NCBI GenBank assembly: GCA_026119855.1 | Contig: JAOWBW010000159.1 | Span: 62,001 to 126,000, forward strand | Length of the DNA: 64,000 nt | Reading direction: 5' to 3' | Source of the DNA: Campanula takesimana | Lineage: Eukaryota > Streptophyta > Magnoliopsida > Asterales > Campanulaceae | Part shown: positions 1 to 10,343 of the stretch, one piece after another | How positions within the stretch are numbered: position 1 is the first letter of the stretch | Layout: each line of letters starts with the position of its first letter | Position numbers and translations under genes: made by a program | The notes under the pieces: model-generated | What the model was told of the DNA's origin: nothing | The model's database searches: none | Seen by the model: the letters and a program-made list of their open reading frames with translations, nothing else

Positions 1-1
1 T

Positions 2-669
2 ATGCCTCCTCCCTCAGGTTCTGGTGCTGCGCATGCATCTGGTTCTGGTGCTGCGCCCTCTCAAGATTTTGATCTTCTGCGCCAAGATATCCAGCATGAC
101 TTCGACATAATCTCTACTGCGCTCACTAAGATTCCCTTTGTGCATGGGTTGAATGAAGCTTTGTTTTCCTTAGCCAAAACCATCACATAAATCATTCAGA
201 TTGAGTCTACTAAAGTCATCAAGTCTATTGACAATTTTGCGCCTACTGCCTCCAGCTCCTCCTCCATTGATGCGCTCAAATCTCATATGACTGACTGCTT
301 AGTTCAGTTCAGTGATACTTTTAATGGAAGAATGAACCAGGCTATGCTAGATATGCAAGCCAGTCAGAACATGGTTCAGGTTGAGCTAACCAAGACTTTG
401 GTTGATGCGCAGAAAGAAATTCAGGACTCCATGGCTGCGTCCCTTCAATCTTTTGGAAATCAGATGGGGGCGTTTGAAAATTGCTTTAACGGAATTTCTG
501 AAGGATCCAAAGAGATAATGCGCTGATGCGCGACGGTATGAGAACTTATGTGAATCTAGTGGTGGAATACAACGCCAAGTTTCAGGAACTGAAGATTGAG
601 TTGATGAACAAGTTTAACAGCTTACAGAATGAGATGCACGAAGCACTGCAGCGAATTCATATAGACTAG
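2..669 (+). pseudogene. last ORF of a Copia element (broken, partial)
   Basis: This is the 3' coding part of the LTR element whose LTR starts at 1175; its 5' part lies outside the window. One frame runs from 2 to 526 with a single in-frame TAA at 188-190, and a frameshift near 522 leads to a further stretch ending in TAG at 667-669. The product is Ser/Gly/Ala-rich at its start and then a Gln/Met/Glu-rich helical, coiled-coil-like region. It shows no reverse transcriptase or RNase H motif. Some Sirevirus-type Copia elements carry an extra ORF between pol and the 3' LTR, and this position and composition fit that, but the assignment is an inference. Confidence 0.5.
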
Positions 670-1174
670 ACTTTGTAATCTTTTTGTTTTGCTGCGCAAT
701 TGTAAGTTTTTGATGCGCAAAGTTTTTTTTTTTTTGCTTTTGATTTTTCTTCCATTGTAAAACTTGTACTCTGTAACTCTTACCTTTCAAGTTTTAATGA
801 GAAGAAAGCATCATTACACTTTCACAAAACCTTGTTCAATTCAAATTGTTCGTTTGTGGAACATTGCATATCTTATAAATTTCATGCGCATATCCTTAAC
901 AGCTCATATTTAATTGCATGATGTTTAAACACTCAGTTTAAACGCATACTAAACTTAAACTCATATCATTTGTATGCTCTGAGTGATATTTATGTCTTTC
1001 CTATATTGTAAGTTAATTTCTTATGGATAGACTAGAAATCTATAGCATTGGCTAGTGTGTACATTGACTTGAGACATGATTTATCATTTTCTATTCTTAT
1101 GGACATGTTATTATCAAGTACAATGAATTGCCTTTGTTATAGTAGGTAATGGCATCAATCATTTAGGGGGAGAT
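670..1174 (+). other. untranslated region and polypurine tract of the Copia element
   Basis: No ORF is seen between the last coding frame and the LTR. The stretch ends in the purine-rich run AGGGGGAGA just before the LTR start TGTTGG at 1175, the expected plus-strand primer site. TGCGCA words are frequent. Confidence 0.6.
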
Positions 1175-2599
1175 TGTTGGGTATGCTTATCACTTAACCC
1201 TCCTACTTTGTTAGAATTGATTGATACCATCACCTAAGTGTATTTTAAGGACTTTAGGACCCTATGTAAGAAGTTTTTATAACTTCAATTTTTAGCTAAG
1301 TCCTCTTTATAGACTAGGCTTAGAGGTTAGGGCTGAAGCTTTGGATTCAAGGTCAAAAGAGCAAAAAGCCAATTTTGGTGCGCATCCTTCCATGCGCAGC
1401 GCATCACCTTCTGCGCATCCTATGCGCATGAGCATCATGCGCACGAAAGACCTGCCTTGGTTTATTCTTTCATCTCTTGACCTACCTTTGTATAACTTGG
1501 AAAGCGTCATCTCAAGCTACGCTTTCGAATGAGCCAAAATGCTGAGGTGGACAAACGACAAATCAAATACACTCAGCATACACGTAGATGGAGACGCGCC
1601 TCTAGTTTGAATTTCAAATATAAAGACAGCTGTCATCCTTCTAGAAGAAGTTTGAAATCTGTCAACTTGCTGTCTCCAACGGCTATAAAGGACACGTGCG
1701 CACCAATCACATTGTGACAGAACATCGTCCTTGCTCTGCTCCCCAACGGCTATTTCTTGGAGCTCAGCTATAAATAGCAAGCTCATCCTCATTTTCCAAG
1801 TTGCTTGTGAATTGCTAAAGAATTGCTTCCAAAGAGAAAGTTTGAAGATTTGAAGATTGCTTGCTCATTTGCAGAATTCTCAAGAACAACCTTCTCACCT
1901 TCATACTCAATCCAAGCCCAGATCCTATAAAGCCTTAATAACACCTGAATCTTGTGCTCTCCATCTTATAGATTCAAAGAGCCCAGATTTCTGATACACA
2001 CACTCACCTCTTGAAGTTCCGATCTTATCGATCATACTTCTAGAGAAACACTGGTTATTGTCTAGGATTTTGTTCATTCATAGATTATAGATCTTTGAGA
2101 TAGTTTGTTCTAAATCGTTGTAATCTGTAACTCTCTCATAATAAGATCTCCATTAGAAATCCAAGACTAACCATCTTGGTAGAGGACGTAGATCTTTTCG
2201 CGACCGAACCTCTCCAAATAGCGTGTCTATTGTTTGTGCTTTTCATTCTACATTTTAAGCTATACTCATATATTGTTTTGTTTGATCTTTGTAGATTGTA
2301 TTGCTTTGACAGAATTGTGTTTGTGAGCTTTTTGCCTTAGTTCCATCTTGCGCCTATCTTTAAGCTAAAACTTAGTGCGTGCGTATTTACACTTCTGCGC
2401 ATACTCCCTGCGCATAAGTGACTGCTTTAAGACTTCCGCTGTGCATTTCTCACTCTTGCTGCGCGCTATACTTAGCCAATTTAAGAGTCGTGCGCATTTT
2501 CCATTGCTTTGCAAAAGGGTTTGAAAATAATTTTAAATCGCTATTCACCCCCCCCCCTCTAGCAATTTTCATACCCTTGTTGCCCTTCTGGGACCAACA
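1175..2599 (+). mobile_element. 3' LTR of a Copia (Sirevirus-like) retrotransposon
   Basis: The LTR begins TGTTGGGTAT directly after a polypurine tract and ends GGGACCAACA, so it has the standard TG...CA ends and is 1425 bp long. A C-rich tract (2548-2558) near its end followed by CTCTAGCAATTTTC is familiar from large plant Copia LTRs. U3 contains a cluster of TGCGCA words at 1379-1443. The TATA box is at 1769-1776. The 5' LTR is outside the window, so target duplication and age cannot be read. Confidence 0.85.
1769..1776 (+). promoter_or_regulatory. TATA box of the Copia LTR
   Basis: TATAAATA lies in the middle of the LTR where the U3/R border is expected, with transcription probably starting near 1800. 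It would drive the element or neighbouring sequence to the right. Confidence 0.55.
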
Positions 2600-2643
2600 T
2601 CTTTAAATACGTTACTAATGCAATGCTCCTAAGTGAAGTGATA

Positions 2644-3985
2644 CTAAGTATTATGGGTAGAATGTGGAGATAAGGTATCAGATGGTGCATGGAGATTGTT
2701 GAGAATGACGCTAGAGGATGGTTGAGCCAACAGTTGGGAGAATCCACTTGCTGGATGAGAAAAACGAGAAAATCCGCTTGAAGGTCGGGCTAACTGCTGA
2801 GAGTTCGTACTAGGAGGATGAGCAAGCAACTGATAAAATCCATTAGGGAATTGATCATTGTGTTGTGAAGATTGGACAGGTGGCTCCCTTAGCTCCATAT
2901 CCTTTAACCAGATAAGTCGTAAATCATTGTCCTCAAAGTTATTAAATAACTCCCTATTATACGGCTTGCCAAATAATCTACAAGCCAACAAGTATAAAGG
3001 GCTCCCCTTTATTACACCAGGCACTTGATTCAAAAGTTTGAGGGTTTCTTTCACGCTAATGCCGTTGATGAGTGACATTGTGGTAGTAGATCGACGCTCC
3101 ATATGAGTAGCGATACGGTCAAAAGAATCACATATTTTATCTGCACCAGTCAACCTCTTTCTTTTGCTCATTATTCCACTTTGACCCTCATTACTTGCTA
3201 TTTTTTTGTGATGGTCATTAAGAAGAGGCATTGTATCATCAAACTCTTCCACTCGAAACGTATTTTCAGGTGACCGTGTCTGTTCATATTCATCCTCAAC
3301 ATCATCTTTTCTAACATCTTCCGGTGAAACATCATCGTAACCACTCGTTTGATCCGGTGGTAATGGGACATATGGTTCCTCAGATGGAAGACCTTGACTT
3401 GGTGCCCAAGCATTATCACCTGCTGCTGTAGCCCGAGCAGACAAGTCAAAATACTCATCCTCATGTTCTAATCCTCTTCTCCTAAACTTCAAAATATTCT
3501 TGTTAACCTGCAATACCAAAAGTACAACTATTAGCAATTTGAAGCAAATAAAAAACATTAATAATATTAAATAAAACGAATTAGTTAAATTGACTTATAC
3601 CTTTGCCATATCATCCCACCAAGAATTGGATGCCACATGTGTTTTCCTCTCAATATCCCAACCAAGACCCGTAGCCTTTGATTTTATCATAATCCAAGCC
3701 TGCCATTCTTTTCTCATAACATCCCAATGGCTTTTCAGCTGCGAACGTGTATATGGTCTTTTGGTCTCTTCAACAAAGCGTGCAACAATATTTTCCCAGC
3801 CTTGATAATTGAAATGTGTAGTAGGCATATTTCCTTTCATTTTCTCATCCACGCAAATTTTTATAAAAGTTTTATGCAACTCACTTTCCCAAGTGGCCTT
3901 GTCCTTGATCACCATCTACTTCAATAACATCTTCACTATCACCATTTCTATTTTGAACACTTTTCCCTTTACCTCTTGGAGCCAT
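2644..3985 (-). CDS. Myb/SANT-like DNA-binding protein, PIF/Harbinger ORF1 type
   Basis: Exon 1 (3915-3601) encodes a trihelix/Myb-like domain with the spaced pattern W..E, TH.N..GW..I, KSHWD, W..W, GLGWD and WWDD. Exon 2 (3507-2644) encodes an acidic linker and a conserved tail with GSPLYLLACRLFG and RLIWL. The intron 3600-3508 has GT-AG ends and keeps the frame (...WWDDMAK joined to VNKNILKF). This is the Myb_DNA-bind_3 family, found in PIF/Harbinger elements and domesticated relatives. An upstream ATG at 3985 follows a good acceptor and opens MAPRGKGK, but that frame reaches a stop and is offset from the Myb frame, so either translation starts at 3915 or a frameshift near 3913 has broken the gene. 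A 5' untranslated exon probably ends at 5087 (donor CAG|GTAGGT). No partner transposase is seen. Confidence 0.6.
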
Positions 3986-4201
3986 CTATTATAGTAATAA
4001 CAATTAACTCTATAGTATGAACACATAAAATAACTCAATGTTCAATTCAGTTGAAGGGAAACATAGAAGCAAAACATGAATCATCATCAATAGCAAGACA
4101 TCATTCCAGTTTGAGCTTATAAAGGGGCAAGCTATACTCTAAGCTTGTTGATAAAATCATATAAATTAAGGATGGTGACAAGCTGTTTTGTAGACTATTT
4201 A

Positions 4202-4451
4202 TTCTCTCAGTCTCTAAAAGTTAGTCCCATTTTTTGGTTGTTAACATGAACCAACTTTGAGCAATATTCTATATTACTTTTATCTACATTAATGAAAATC
4301 TAAAACTTGTTATTGGTACGACATTTTAAATACTATTAATAACAAAATTTAGGTTTTCATTACGATAGTTAAAACTTACGTAAATTATTACTCAAAATTG
4401 ACTCATGTTAACAAAAGAAAAAGATGGACTAACTTTTCGGGACGGAAGGAG
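4202..4451. mobile_element. Stowaway-type MITE
   Basis: The ends are imperfect inverted repeats (TCTCAGTCTCTAAAAGTTAG on the left; CTAACTTTTCGGGACGGAAG on the right) flanked by TA. The interior is a long imperfect palindrome. Confidence 0.65.
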
Positions 4452-4763
4452 TATTCTCTGAGAACAAGATTCTGTGTTCTTATAATAAATCTTTGTATAT
4501 GCTCAAGACCGGGGCTAACGGAGCTGGAGAGCCACAAGTCAATTCAATGCAAGAAAGTAACTAATTAAACTAACAATATCAAGTCATCCAAAATAACAAA
4601 AATTATACAATTCTTGTATGTGATGCCTATACATAAATTAAACTAGAGTGCAGTGGAGTTGGGAGAAATTTCAATAACACATAAATTAAACTAGAGTGCA
4701 TTGGAGTTTGGAGAAATTTCAATAACGAAAGAAATAATGAAGTATAACATCAAGTATCACATA

Positions 4764-5006
4764 CTTTCTCCGTCCCAAAATAATTTTCATACTTTTTTCG
4801 TTGTTATTACGAGGGAACTTTAAGCAATAATTTTAATTTTAGTTTGATTTAATTATACTAGTGAAAATCTAAAACTTGTTAATGATACACTACCAACAAT
4901 ACTATCAAAAACAAGTTCTAGATTTTCATTAGGACAATTAAATCAACCAAAAATTATTGCTTAAAGTAGTAATAAAAGTATGAAGATCATTTTGGGACGG
5001 AGGGAG
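4764..5006. mobile_element. Stowaway-type MITE
   Basis: CTTTCTCCGTCCCAAAAT on the left and ATTTTGGGACGGAGGGAG on the right, bounded by TA at 4762-4763 and 5007-5008. The interior folds back on itself. Confidence 0.85.
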
Positions 5007-5049
5007 TAACTCAAAAAATTTAAAAGCATCCTAACTTTGAATCATAATG

Positions 5050-5345
5050 AAGTCTGTACATAAAAAAAAAGGGTTGATATACCTACCTGCTGTATTGTCG
5101 CAAGCCCGCAAGAGAAAGTAGAGATAGCTGCCGCAAGAGAGAGTTGTTGTTGCTGCCGCAAGAGAGTTGTTGCTGTGCGTAGGGTTTTTTTGTGTGGATA
5201 TTTATGTGGGGTTTAAGGGTATTATGGGGGAAAAATTAATTTTTTAGCGTTCCAAATATTAGCGTTCTCTCTCAACGCTACAATTTTCAGCGTTGCAAAC
5301 GGCCTCAACATTTAAGAACGGAACGTGGGATTAATACGCTTAACT
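5050..5345 (-). promoter_or_regulatory. leader and promoter-like region of the Myb/SANT-like gene
   Basis: Read on the minus strand, a GTAGGT donor at 5086 closes a leader rich in short CTCTCTTGCGGCAG repeats (5098-5170). A TATA-like stretch (ATAAATAT) is at about 5197-5205. Further upstream, AGCGTT and its complement occur repeatedly between 5247 and 5305, like subterminal repeats of a DNA transposon. No matching far end was found. Confidence 0.35.
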
Positions 5346-5399
5346 ACACAAAAGCTCCGTTGGTTATCCCCGTTTTACGTAACCGCGTCCTATAGATCT

Positions 5400-5630
5400 T
5401 GTGATTGATTCTATCTGCCCTCTTTAAAATCTTGTACTGCTAGTGAATGATTCTATCTCCGTTTTGTCGGATCCAGACCAGCTCGTGAGACACTCCATGT
5501 GTTAGTAGGTTTTGAGATCGGTTAGGCACAAACCCCCTTCTTCTATATATTTTAGGAGCGCTCTTTTTTATTCAAAACAAATATACATTCTGGACTTAAA
5601 ATCGAAAAGAAGAAGGCAGAGACCTCTAGG
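5400..5630. other. intergenic sequence
   Basis: No ORF or element end is seen. A phrase like GTGATTGATTCTATCTGCC (5400) recurs in degenerate form at 5443, suggesting an old short duplication. Confidence 0.3.
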
Positions 5631-5860
5631 AATACAACGTAAAAGTTAGCCCCTCTTTTTCGCTGTCACTACGAACGAACATTGAGCAATAATCTAAGCT
5701 ACTTTTAAGTATCATAATGAAAATTTACAAACTTGTTATTGATACACCATTACAAATACTATCAATACCAATTTTTAGATACTCAATTAAATATTTAAAA
5801 GCAACCTAAATTTCATTCAAATTAACAATAAAAAAGAGGGACTAACTTTCCAAGAGGGAG
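5630..5860. mobile_element. degenerate Stowaway-type MITE
   Basis: AAAAGTTAGCCCCTCTTTTT on the left pairs with AAAAAGAGGGACTAACTTTC on the right, followed by CAAGAGGGAG and TA. The left outer end is eroded. Confidence 0.5.
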
Positions 5861-6160
5861 TATAACGTGTTGAAAATTTACCGGGTTGGCAAGTGGCCGG
5901 ATCACTAGTTGGACCACTTGGTCACGTAATTGGGGCATGTGTAGTCTAATTGCATAGAGTCTGAAATATTTACTGTAAGATAAGATGCAACTCATGTTAG
6001 AACATGAGAAATACAATCAAGTCTTCAACATAATTTACTGCAAAAGAAAAAATCATTACCTTGTCCAAAACATAAGTATAGAAAAGTCAAAAGGGGTGAA
6101 AACCTAAAGAAAATAGGAGTAAATAAAATGGTCACTTCCTATATAGAACAATTTAAATCA

Positions 6161-6859
6161 CTAAGGGCTCATGCCATTTGATGTAGGGCAATTCAGATGG
6201 ACGAAATACTTGCACTCGGCACAATGATAAACCCAATTGGTTGTATGTATAACCTCCTTGCAGATCTTACATACAGCCATAAAGTTGCTATTGATAGGCA
6301 TTAAAGAATAGGCGAGTTCGAGCAGGTGATCATGACCGTCGAATTTCACAGTTGCTGGTGATGAAGCACAGTTCTTATGAAACCAAGTAGGGCAAGTGGA
6401 GCATATATAAGGAAAATCTTCACCCTTCGAATCACATGCATCACAATGGAAGAAGGCTGGCCTCATCTTGAGCGTTAAAGGGTGGTGGTGACCATTTAAT
6501 TGTATTGTAGGCTCCTCCATAATACACATTACGCCAATATCAAACTCGTTGCAGAGGAAGCAATGGTAAGTGAACCATTTCCACTCTTTTCTACACACGT
6601 TACAAACACATGTGGAGTTTTCGTATGGAGGTTTTGCTACGAGCGTCAATTTATGGTCAGGGTGCATGGGGTGGGTGATTTCACGGGGTAGCTCGGCGCA
6701 TTTTTGGTGTAGAAAGAAGTTTTGGTGAAGAGAAGAGTAGATGGAGGTGCCGGAGATTGTTTTCTGACATGCGTAGCACAATTTATGTTCTGAATCTTTA
6801 GAGTCCCACTCGTTAAAGAAGACTAGCGGATGGTCGTGGCTAAAATGATACTCCAACAT
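6161..6859 (-). CDS. DC1-domain cysteine/histidine-rich protein
   Basis: The 232-residue product has about four C1-like (DC1) zinc-finger units. They begin at HFSHDHPLVF (residue 4), the HPMHPDHKLTL stretch (about 65), NGHHHPLTL (about 124) and DGHDHLLEL (about 176), each followed by paired CxxC and HxxC spacings. Proteins of this family are plant-specific, are linked to defence and stress signalling, and bind zinc; the partner here is unknown. Family members often have 500 or more residues, so this one is short and may be C-terminally truncated. The ATG lies 28 bases after a good acceptor (CCCTTGCAG), which suggests a 5'-UTR intron. The frame is open throughout. Confidence 0.75.
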   Translation of the reverse strand: MLEYHFSHDHPLVFFNEWDSKDSEHKLCYACQKTISGTSIYSSLHQNFFLHQKCAELPREITHPMHPDHKLTLVAKPPYENSTCVCNVCRKEWKWFTYHCFLCNEFDIGVMCIMEEPTIQLNGHHHPLTLKMRPAFFHCDACDSKGEDFPYICSTCPTWFHKNCASSPATVKFDGHDHLLELAYSLMPINSNFMAVCKICKEVIHTTNWVYHCAECKYFVHLNCPTSNGMSP

Positions 6860-7140
6860 CTCTCAATCGGTTTCGATTACTTTGTAACCTGCAAGGGTAA
6901 TACATATGATTAGTAAGATAATAAGTGTTGAAGATAAACGTCATGTATCAGTTTTTTATAGAGATTAATAGTTTAGCATAAAATGTTAGTTAATGTTCAA
7001 ATATGGTCAACCAATTTCATGTGTCCATCTCTGTTTTTTATTTTTTATTTTTGCAAGGATTAACATTTTATCAATATAATTCTATTTTCTCGAAAATAAA
7101 ACAATACTCCTATATTTTTATTTCTAACACTACTCTCAAT

Positions 7141-7736
7141 TAGACGTGTCCATGCCGGTTAATCGCCGGTTAACCGGTTATAACCGCCGGTTAATTTTAC
7201 CGGTAATCCCTAACCGTGGAGTAACCTTCTAACCGCCACATCCGGTTACGGTTATCCGGTTAACGGTTAAACCGGTTAAGCCGGTTTTGCCGGTTAACCC
7301 GGTTATGAGACTTTTTCAATTATTTATTTTTTTTATTTTAAAAAGAAACAGTTTTTTATGATTTTGTTAGAAAACTGACTAAAAATCATTAAGAAACTAA
7401 CTGAAAATGAAATAAAACACCAATTTTGTTAGAAAACTAACTGAAATCGTTAAAAACTGACTGAAATTGTTAAAAAAAAAACTGACTGTAATTCTTAAAA
7501 CTAACTCGAAAATGGTAAGAAACTGACGGTTAGTATAGACGGTTGAACCGGCGGTTAGCTTCCCGGTTATAACCGCCGGTTGACGGTTATCAAAATGGAC
7601 TAACCTTAACCGAACCTTGAAAATACGGTTGACGGTTGAGACGGTTCACGGTTAACCGGTTAGCCGGGTTTGACCGGTTTTGACCGGTTAAAAAATCTCC
7701 GGTTAGCCGGTTCCGGTTAGATTTTGGACACGTCTA
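7141..7736. mobile_element. hAT-type MITE filled with CCGGTTA repeats
   Basis: The element starts TAGACGTGTCCA and ends TGGACACGTCTA, a perfect inverted repeat of 12 bp. It is flanked by an exact 8-bp target duplication CTCTCAAT (7133-7140 and 7737-7744). Eight-base duplications and TA...TA ends point to the hAT superfamily. Both ends are packed with CCGGTTA/TAACCGG words around an A/T-rich centre, and there is no ORF, so it must be mobilised in trans. Confidence 0.9.
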
Positions 7737-7986
7737 CTCTCAATTATGCCAAATTATCTACAGTAACACATAACGGTTACTCTTGCACAGCAACTTTATA
7801 TCACAAGGACAATTTTTTAGTTTTTAAATTTTTTTTATCCTGCCAAGGTTAATTTTTTTATCCTGCCAAGGTTAATTTGAAAGTTCAATAATTTAAATAT
7901 CTCATATTTTTCTGTTTAAATTATAAAAATATATTGGTTCATCAATGTGAATTCAACAAAGTATATAACTCTAGATTTATTAAATA

Positions 7987-8114
7987 CTCACTCCGACCCA
8001 AAATGATCATCTGTTTGCTATTTCTCGTTATCACATAAAGTTGTTTTCATTTTTACAATTTGATCTTAAAAGTGCAAATTGTAAAACGCGAAGATTATTT
8101 TGGGACGGATTGAC
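7987..8114. mobile_element. Stowaway-type MITE next to the CACTA end
   Basis: CTCACTCCGACCCAAAATGA on the left and ATTATTTTGGGACGGATTGA on the right, flanked by TA (7985-7986 and 8115-8116). Its right end overlaps the presumed 3' terminus of the CACTA element. Confidence 0.6.
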
Positions 8115-8116
8115 TA

Positions 8117-8850
8117 CAAGAAAGGCAAGGAAAAATCACCTGGATTAGCAGTAACGGAGCTTAAGCCTGTCGGACGGCGAGGTGACGGCGGAAGAGGAAA
8201 AGCTCCGCCGGCGTCACTACTGGAGAAACTCATTTTTTCGACGGCCAATTCCGTCGCTCTGAGCAATATTCCGTCGCAAAGTACAATTCTGAGACAGAAA
8301 AATTTCGTCGGTGTTCCGTCGCGAATTTTTTGTCACCGTCAGCGACGGAATACGGCGTCCCGATCGTCATCGGAGTTTTCCGTCGCTTTATATTTCCGTC
8401 GCTTTCATCGACGGAGTCCGGCGTCCCAATAATCATCGGAGTTTTTCGTCGCTTCTTATTTCCGTCGCTTTGTGCGACACATTAGTCCGTCTCATCTGTT
8501 GCTCAACCTGCCGGCCAAAAAAATTTTCCGGTGATCAAACGGTCACATTTTCCGGCCAGAAAACATTCCAGTAGCCGGACAGTCATATTTTCCAACACCT
8601 AGCTATGATTTCCAAATTTAAAATTACATAATCTAATAAATAAAAAATAAGTAAACAAAAAATTAAGAACTAAAATTTACTCATTAAAAGATATTCATAA
8701 AACATCAACTAGAATATTTAGCATGGAGTATCCAAAATGCTAATACCAGTATATATACCATCCAAAACAAATACCTAGGCACTGATAATCCAAAATGGAA
8801 ATCCAACATGACGATAAAACATCCAAAAAACAACCAACGTCTAAACAAGA
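8117..8850. repeat. 3' subterminal region of the CACTA element
   Basis: TTCCGTCG-type repeats in both orientations occur densely between about 8195 and 8480, with a direct duplication of the phrase GGCGTCCC.ATCGTCATCGGAG at 8353 and 8421. From 8580 to 8850 the sequence is A/T-rich with no ORF and probably holds the 3' end of the second transposon gene. Confidence 0.6.
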
Positions 8851-9358
8851 CTAACAAGCACTACGGCCCTCTTCGTCACTGTTATGGAATTGAGAGGGAG
8901 AGGTCGGGTTCGTATCAAGTCGTTTCATAAGTGCTGCAATTTGTCGCTGCTGCTCCTCATACATCTTTCGCAGATCTTTATTCTCTTCTTGGTGGGAATC
9001 AAGTCTTTGGGTGAGATTTTGAATGATCTCATCCTTCTCTCCCATCTCTGATTCGGAAGAAAACATTGAAGAACAACTCTCTCGCACAAGTGATATGTCA
9101 AACCAAGCAACACCATGTTCTCCCAACCCTGTCACCCTTTCACCCTGCTTTTTCTTTCCTTTGTTGTTCACAGCTATCCAAGTTTTACCACGAAAAGGGA
9201 TATGGACACTAGTGTTCCCTGGCTCAATGATGCCTTCCGAAAGTGCCTCTTCTTGAACAACCTTCTCATAACTCTCCTAACATTCAGCAAATACATATTG
9301 TAAAATAAGAGGTCACATATGACATAAATATAAAATAAATGTTTGATTAATATATACT

Positions 9359-9396
<38 letters not shown>

Positions 9397-9551
9397 ATAT
9401 ATGTATATGTAACGACAATGAAAATAATACTTACATATGCATTTTGACTAACAGAGTTAATCCATTCGAACTCAGAGGTCACAGGATTCTTTTTCGTATG
9501 TGTAGCAACATACAAATCCCCAAGATCAATTTCTGGACCATGTTGTTCACG
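8851..9551 (-). CDS. CACTA second gene, Transposase_24 (Ptta/En/Spm) type, partial
   Basis: Two exons are clear: 9551-9435 (GPEIDLGDLYVATHTKKNP) and 9276-8851 (SYEKVVQEEAL, then GKKKQGERVTGLGEHG, then a Gln/Glu-rich coiled coil). The intron 9434-9277 has GTAAGT and AG ends and contains an (AC)15 tract. GP.I....L...THTKK followed by GLG is the hallmark of the plant Transposase_24 family, the TnpA-like partner that in En/Spm binds subterminal repeats. The 5' exons upstream of 9551 were not resolved. The gene ends with a stop at 8851-8853. Confidence 0.65.
9361..9390. repeat. (AC)15 microsatellite in an intron
   Basis: A perfect AC dinucleotide run lies in the intron of the Transposase_24-type gene and is followed by ATACACATAT. 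Confidence 0.95.
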
Positions 9552-9671
9552 CTGTAACCATTTCAATAGAAAATTAGAGCAGGAAGTGAGTAAACAATAG
9601 AAGTTAGTAAACAACTGAAGCAGCTAAATTAGAGCAACAATTATATCATACCAGAATGCTATAACCACATA

Positions 9672-9770
9672 CTCCCTCCGTCCCAATATGATTTAGCTAT
9701 TTTTCCGATGTTATTGCGAAAAAAGTTCCTTGACAAAAAAATTATGAAGATCATTTTGAGACGGAGGGAG
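9672..9770. mobile_element. short Stowaway-type MITE
   Basis: CTCCCTCCGTCCCAATATGA on the left and TCATTTTGAGACGGAGGGAG on the right with TA at 9670-9671 and 9771-9772; it is only 99 bp. The left flank ATGCTATAACCAC reappears directly after the element at about 9782, followed by another Stowaway start (CTCCTTCCGTCCC, 9799) that lacks a right end. Confidence 0.75.
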
Positions 9771-9774
9771 TAAG

Positions 9775-10343
9775 TGAAATAATGCTATAACCACGTACTC
9801 CTTCCGTCCCAAAACGATTGCCACTATCACAAATAACTTACCACTTCACCCATGACCCCAACTTATTTCAGTCTATCTTGGACAATGGCATTGGAAAGTT
9901 GTTGCAGAGGTATGACTATATACTTACCACCAAGCATAATCGAAAAGGAAAAGATCTTCACTTTATTTCGAGTCAAACAAATAGAAAGTATTCGCAAATC
10001 TACTGACCCATTCCATGTTACTTAACTACAGGAATAGACATACTGCTAATACCTGTATCCGCTTTACATTAGTTTGGCTCATGTCGTTTGTTAGTTTGTG
10101 CGAGCTTTTCAAGGTTTATCTATGACAGACTTGTGTGGAGAATGCAGAGCCGCTTTACAACAGCCCCACCCTAAAATCAAGGCAGATTTAACAGTGCAGA
10201 TGTATTTCTTGGTTCCAATAGCAAAAGCCAGTCTATAAGCATTAAAAGTATCATAGAGATATCCGATTGGATTGGGCTATCACAGTTACAAGTGAAAGAG
10301 TTAAGCCAAAAAATCATTCAAATATGTTGTGGAACGCATATAC
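9775..10343 (-). pseudogene. decayed C-terminal exons of the CACTA transposase
   Basis: On the minus strand near 9960-10010 a frame reads ANTFYLFDSK followed by a stop, which resembles the end of the DUF4216 domain of TNP2 transposases. Between there and 10344 there are stops in all frames. The extreme C-terminus of the transposase therefore looks damaged. Confidence 0.4.
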
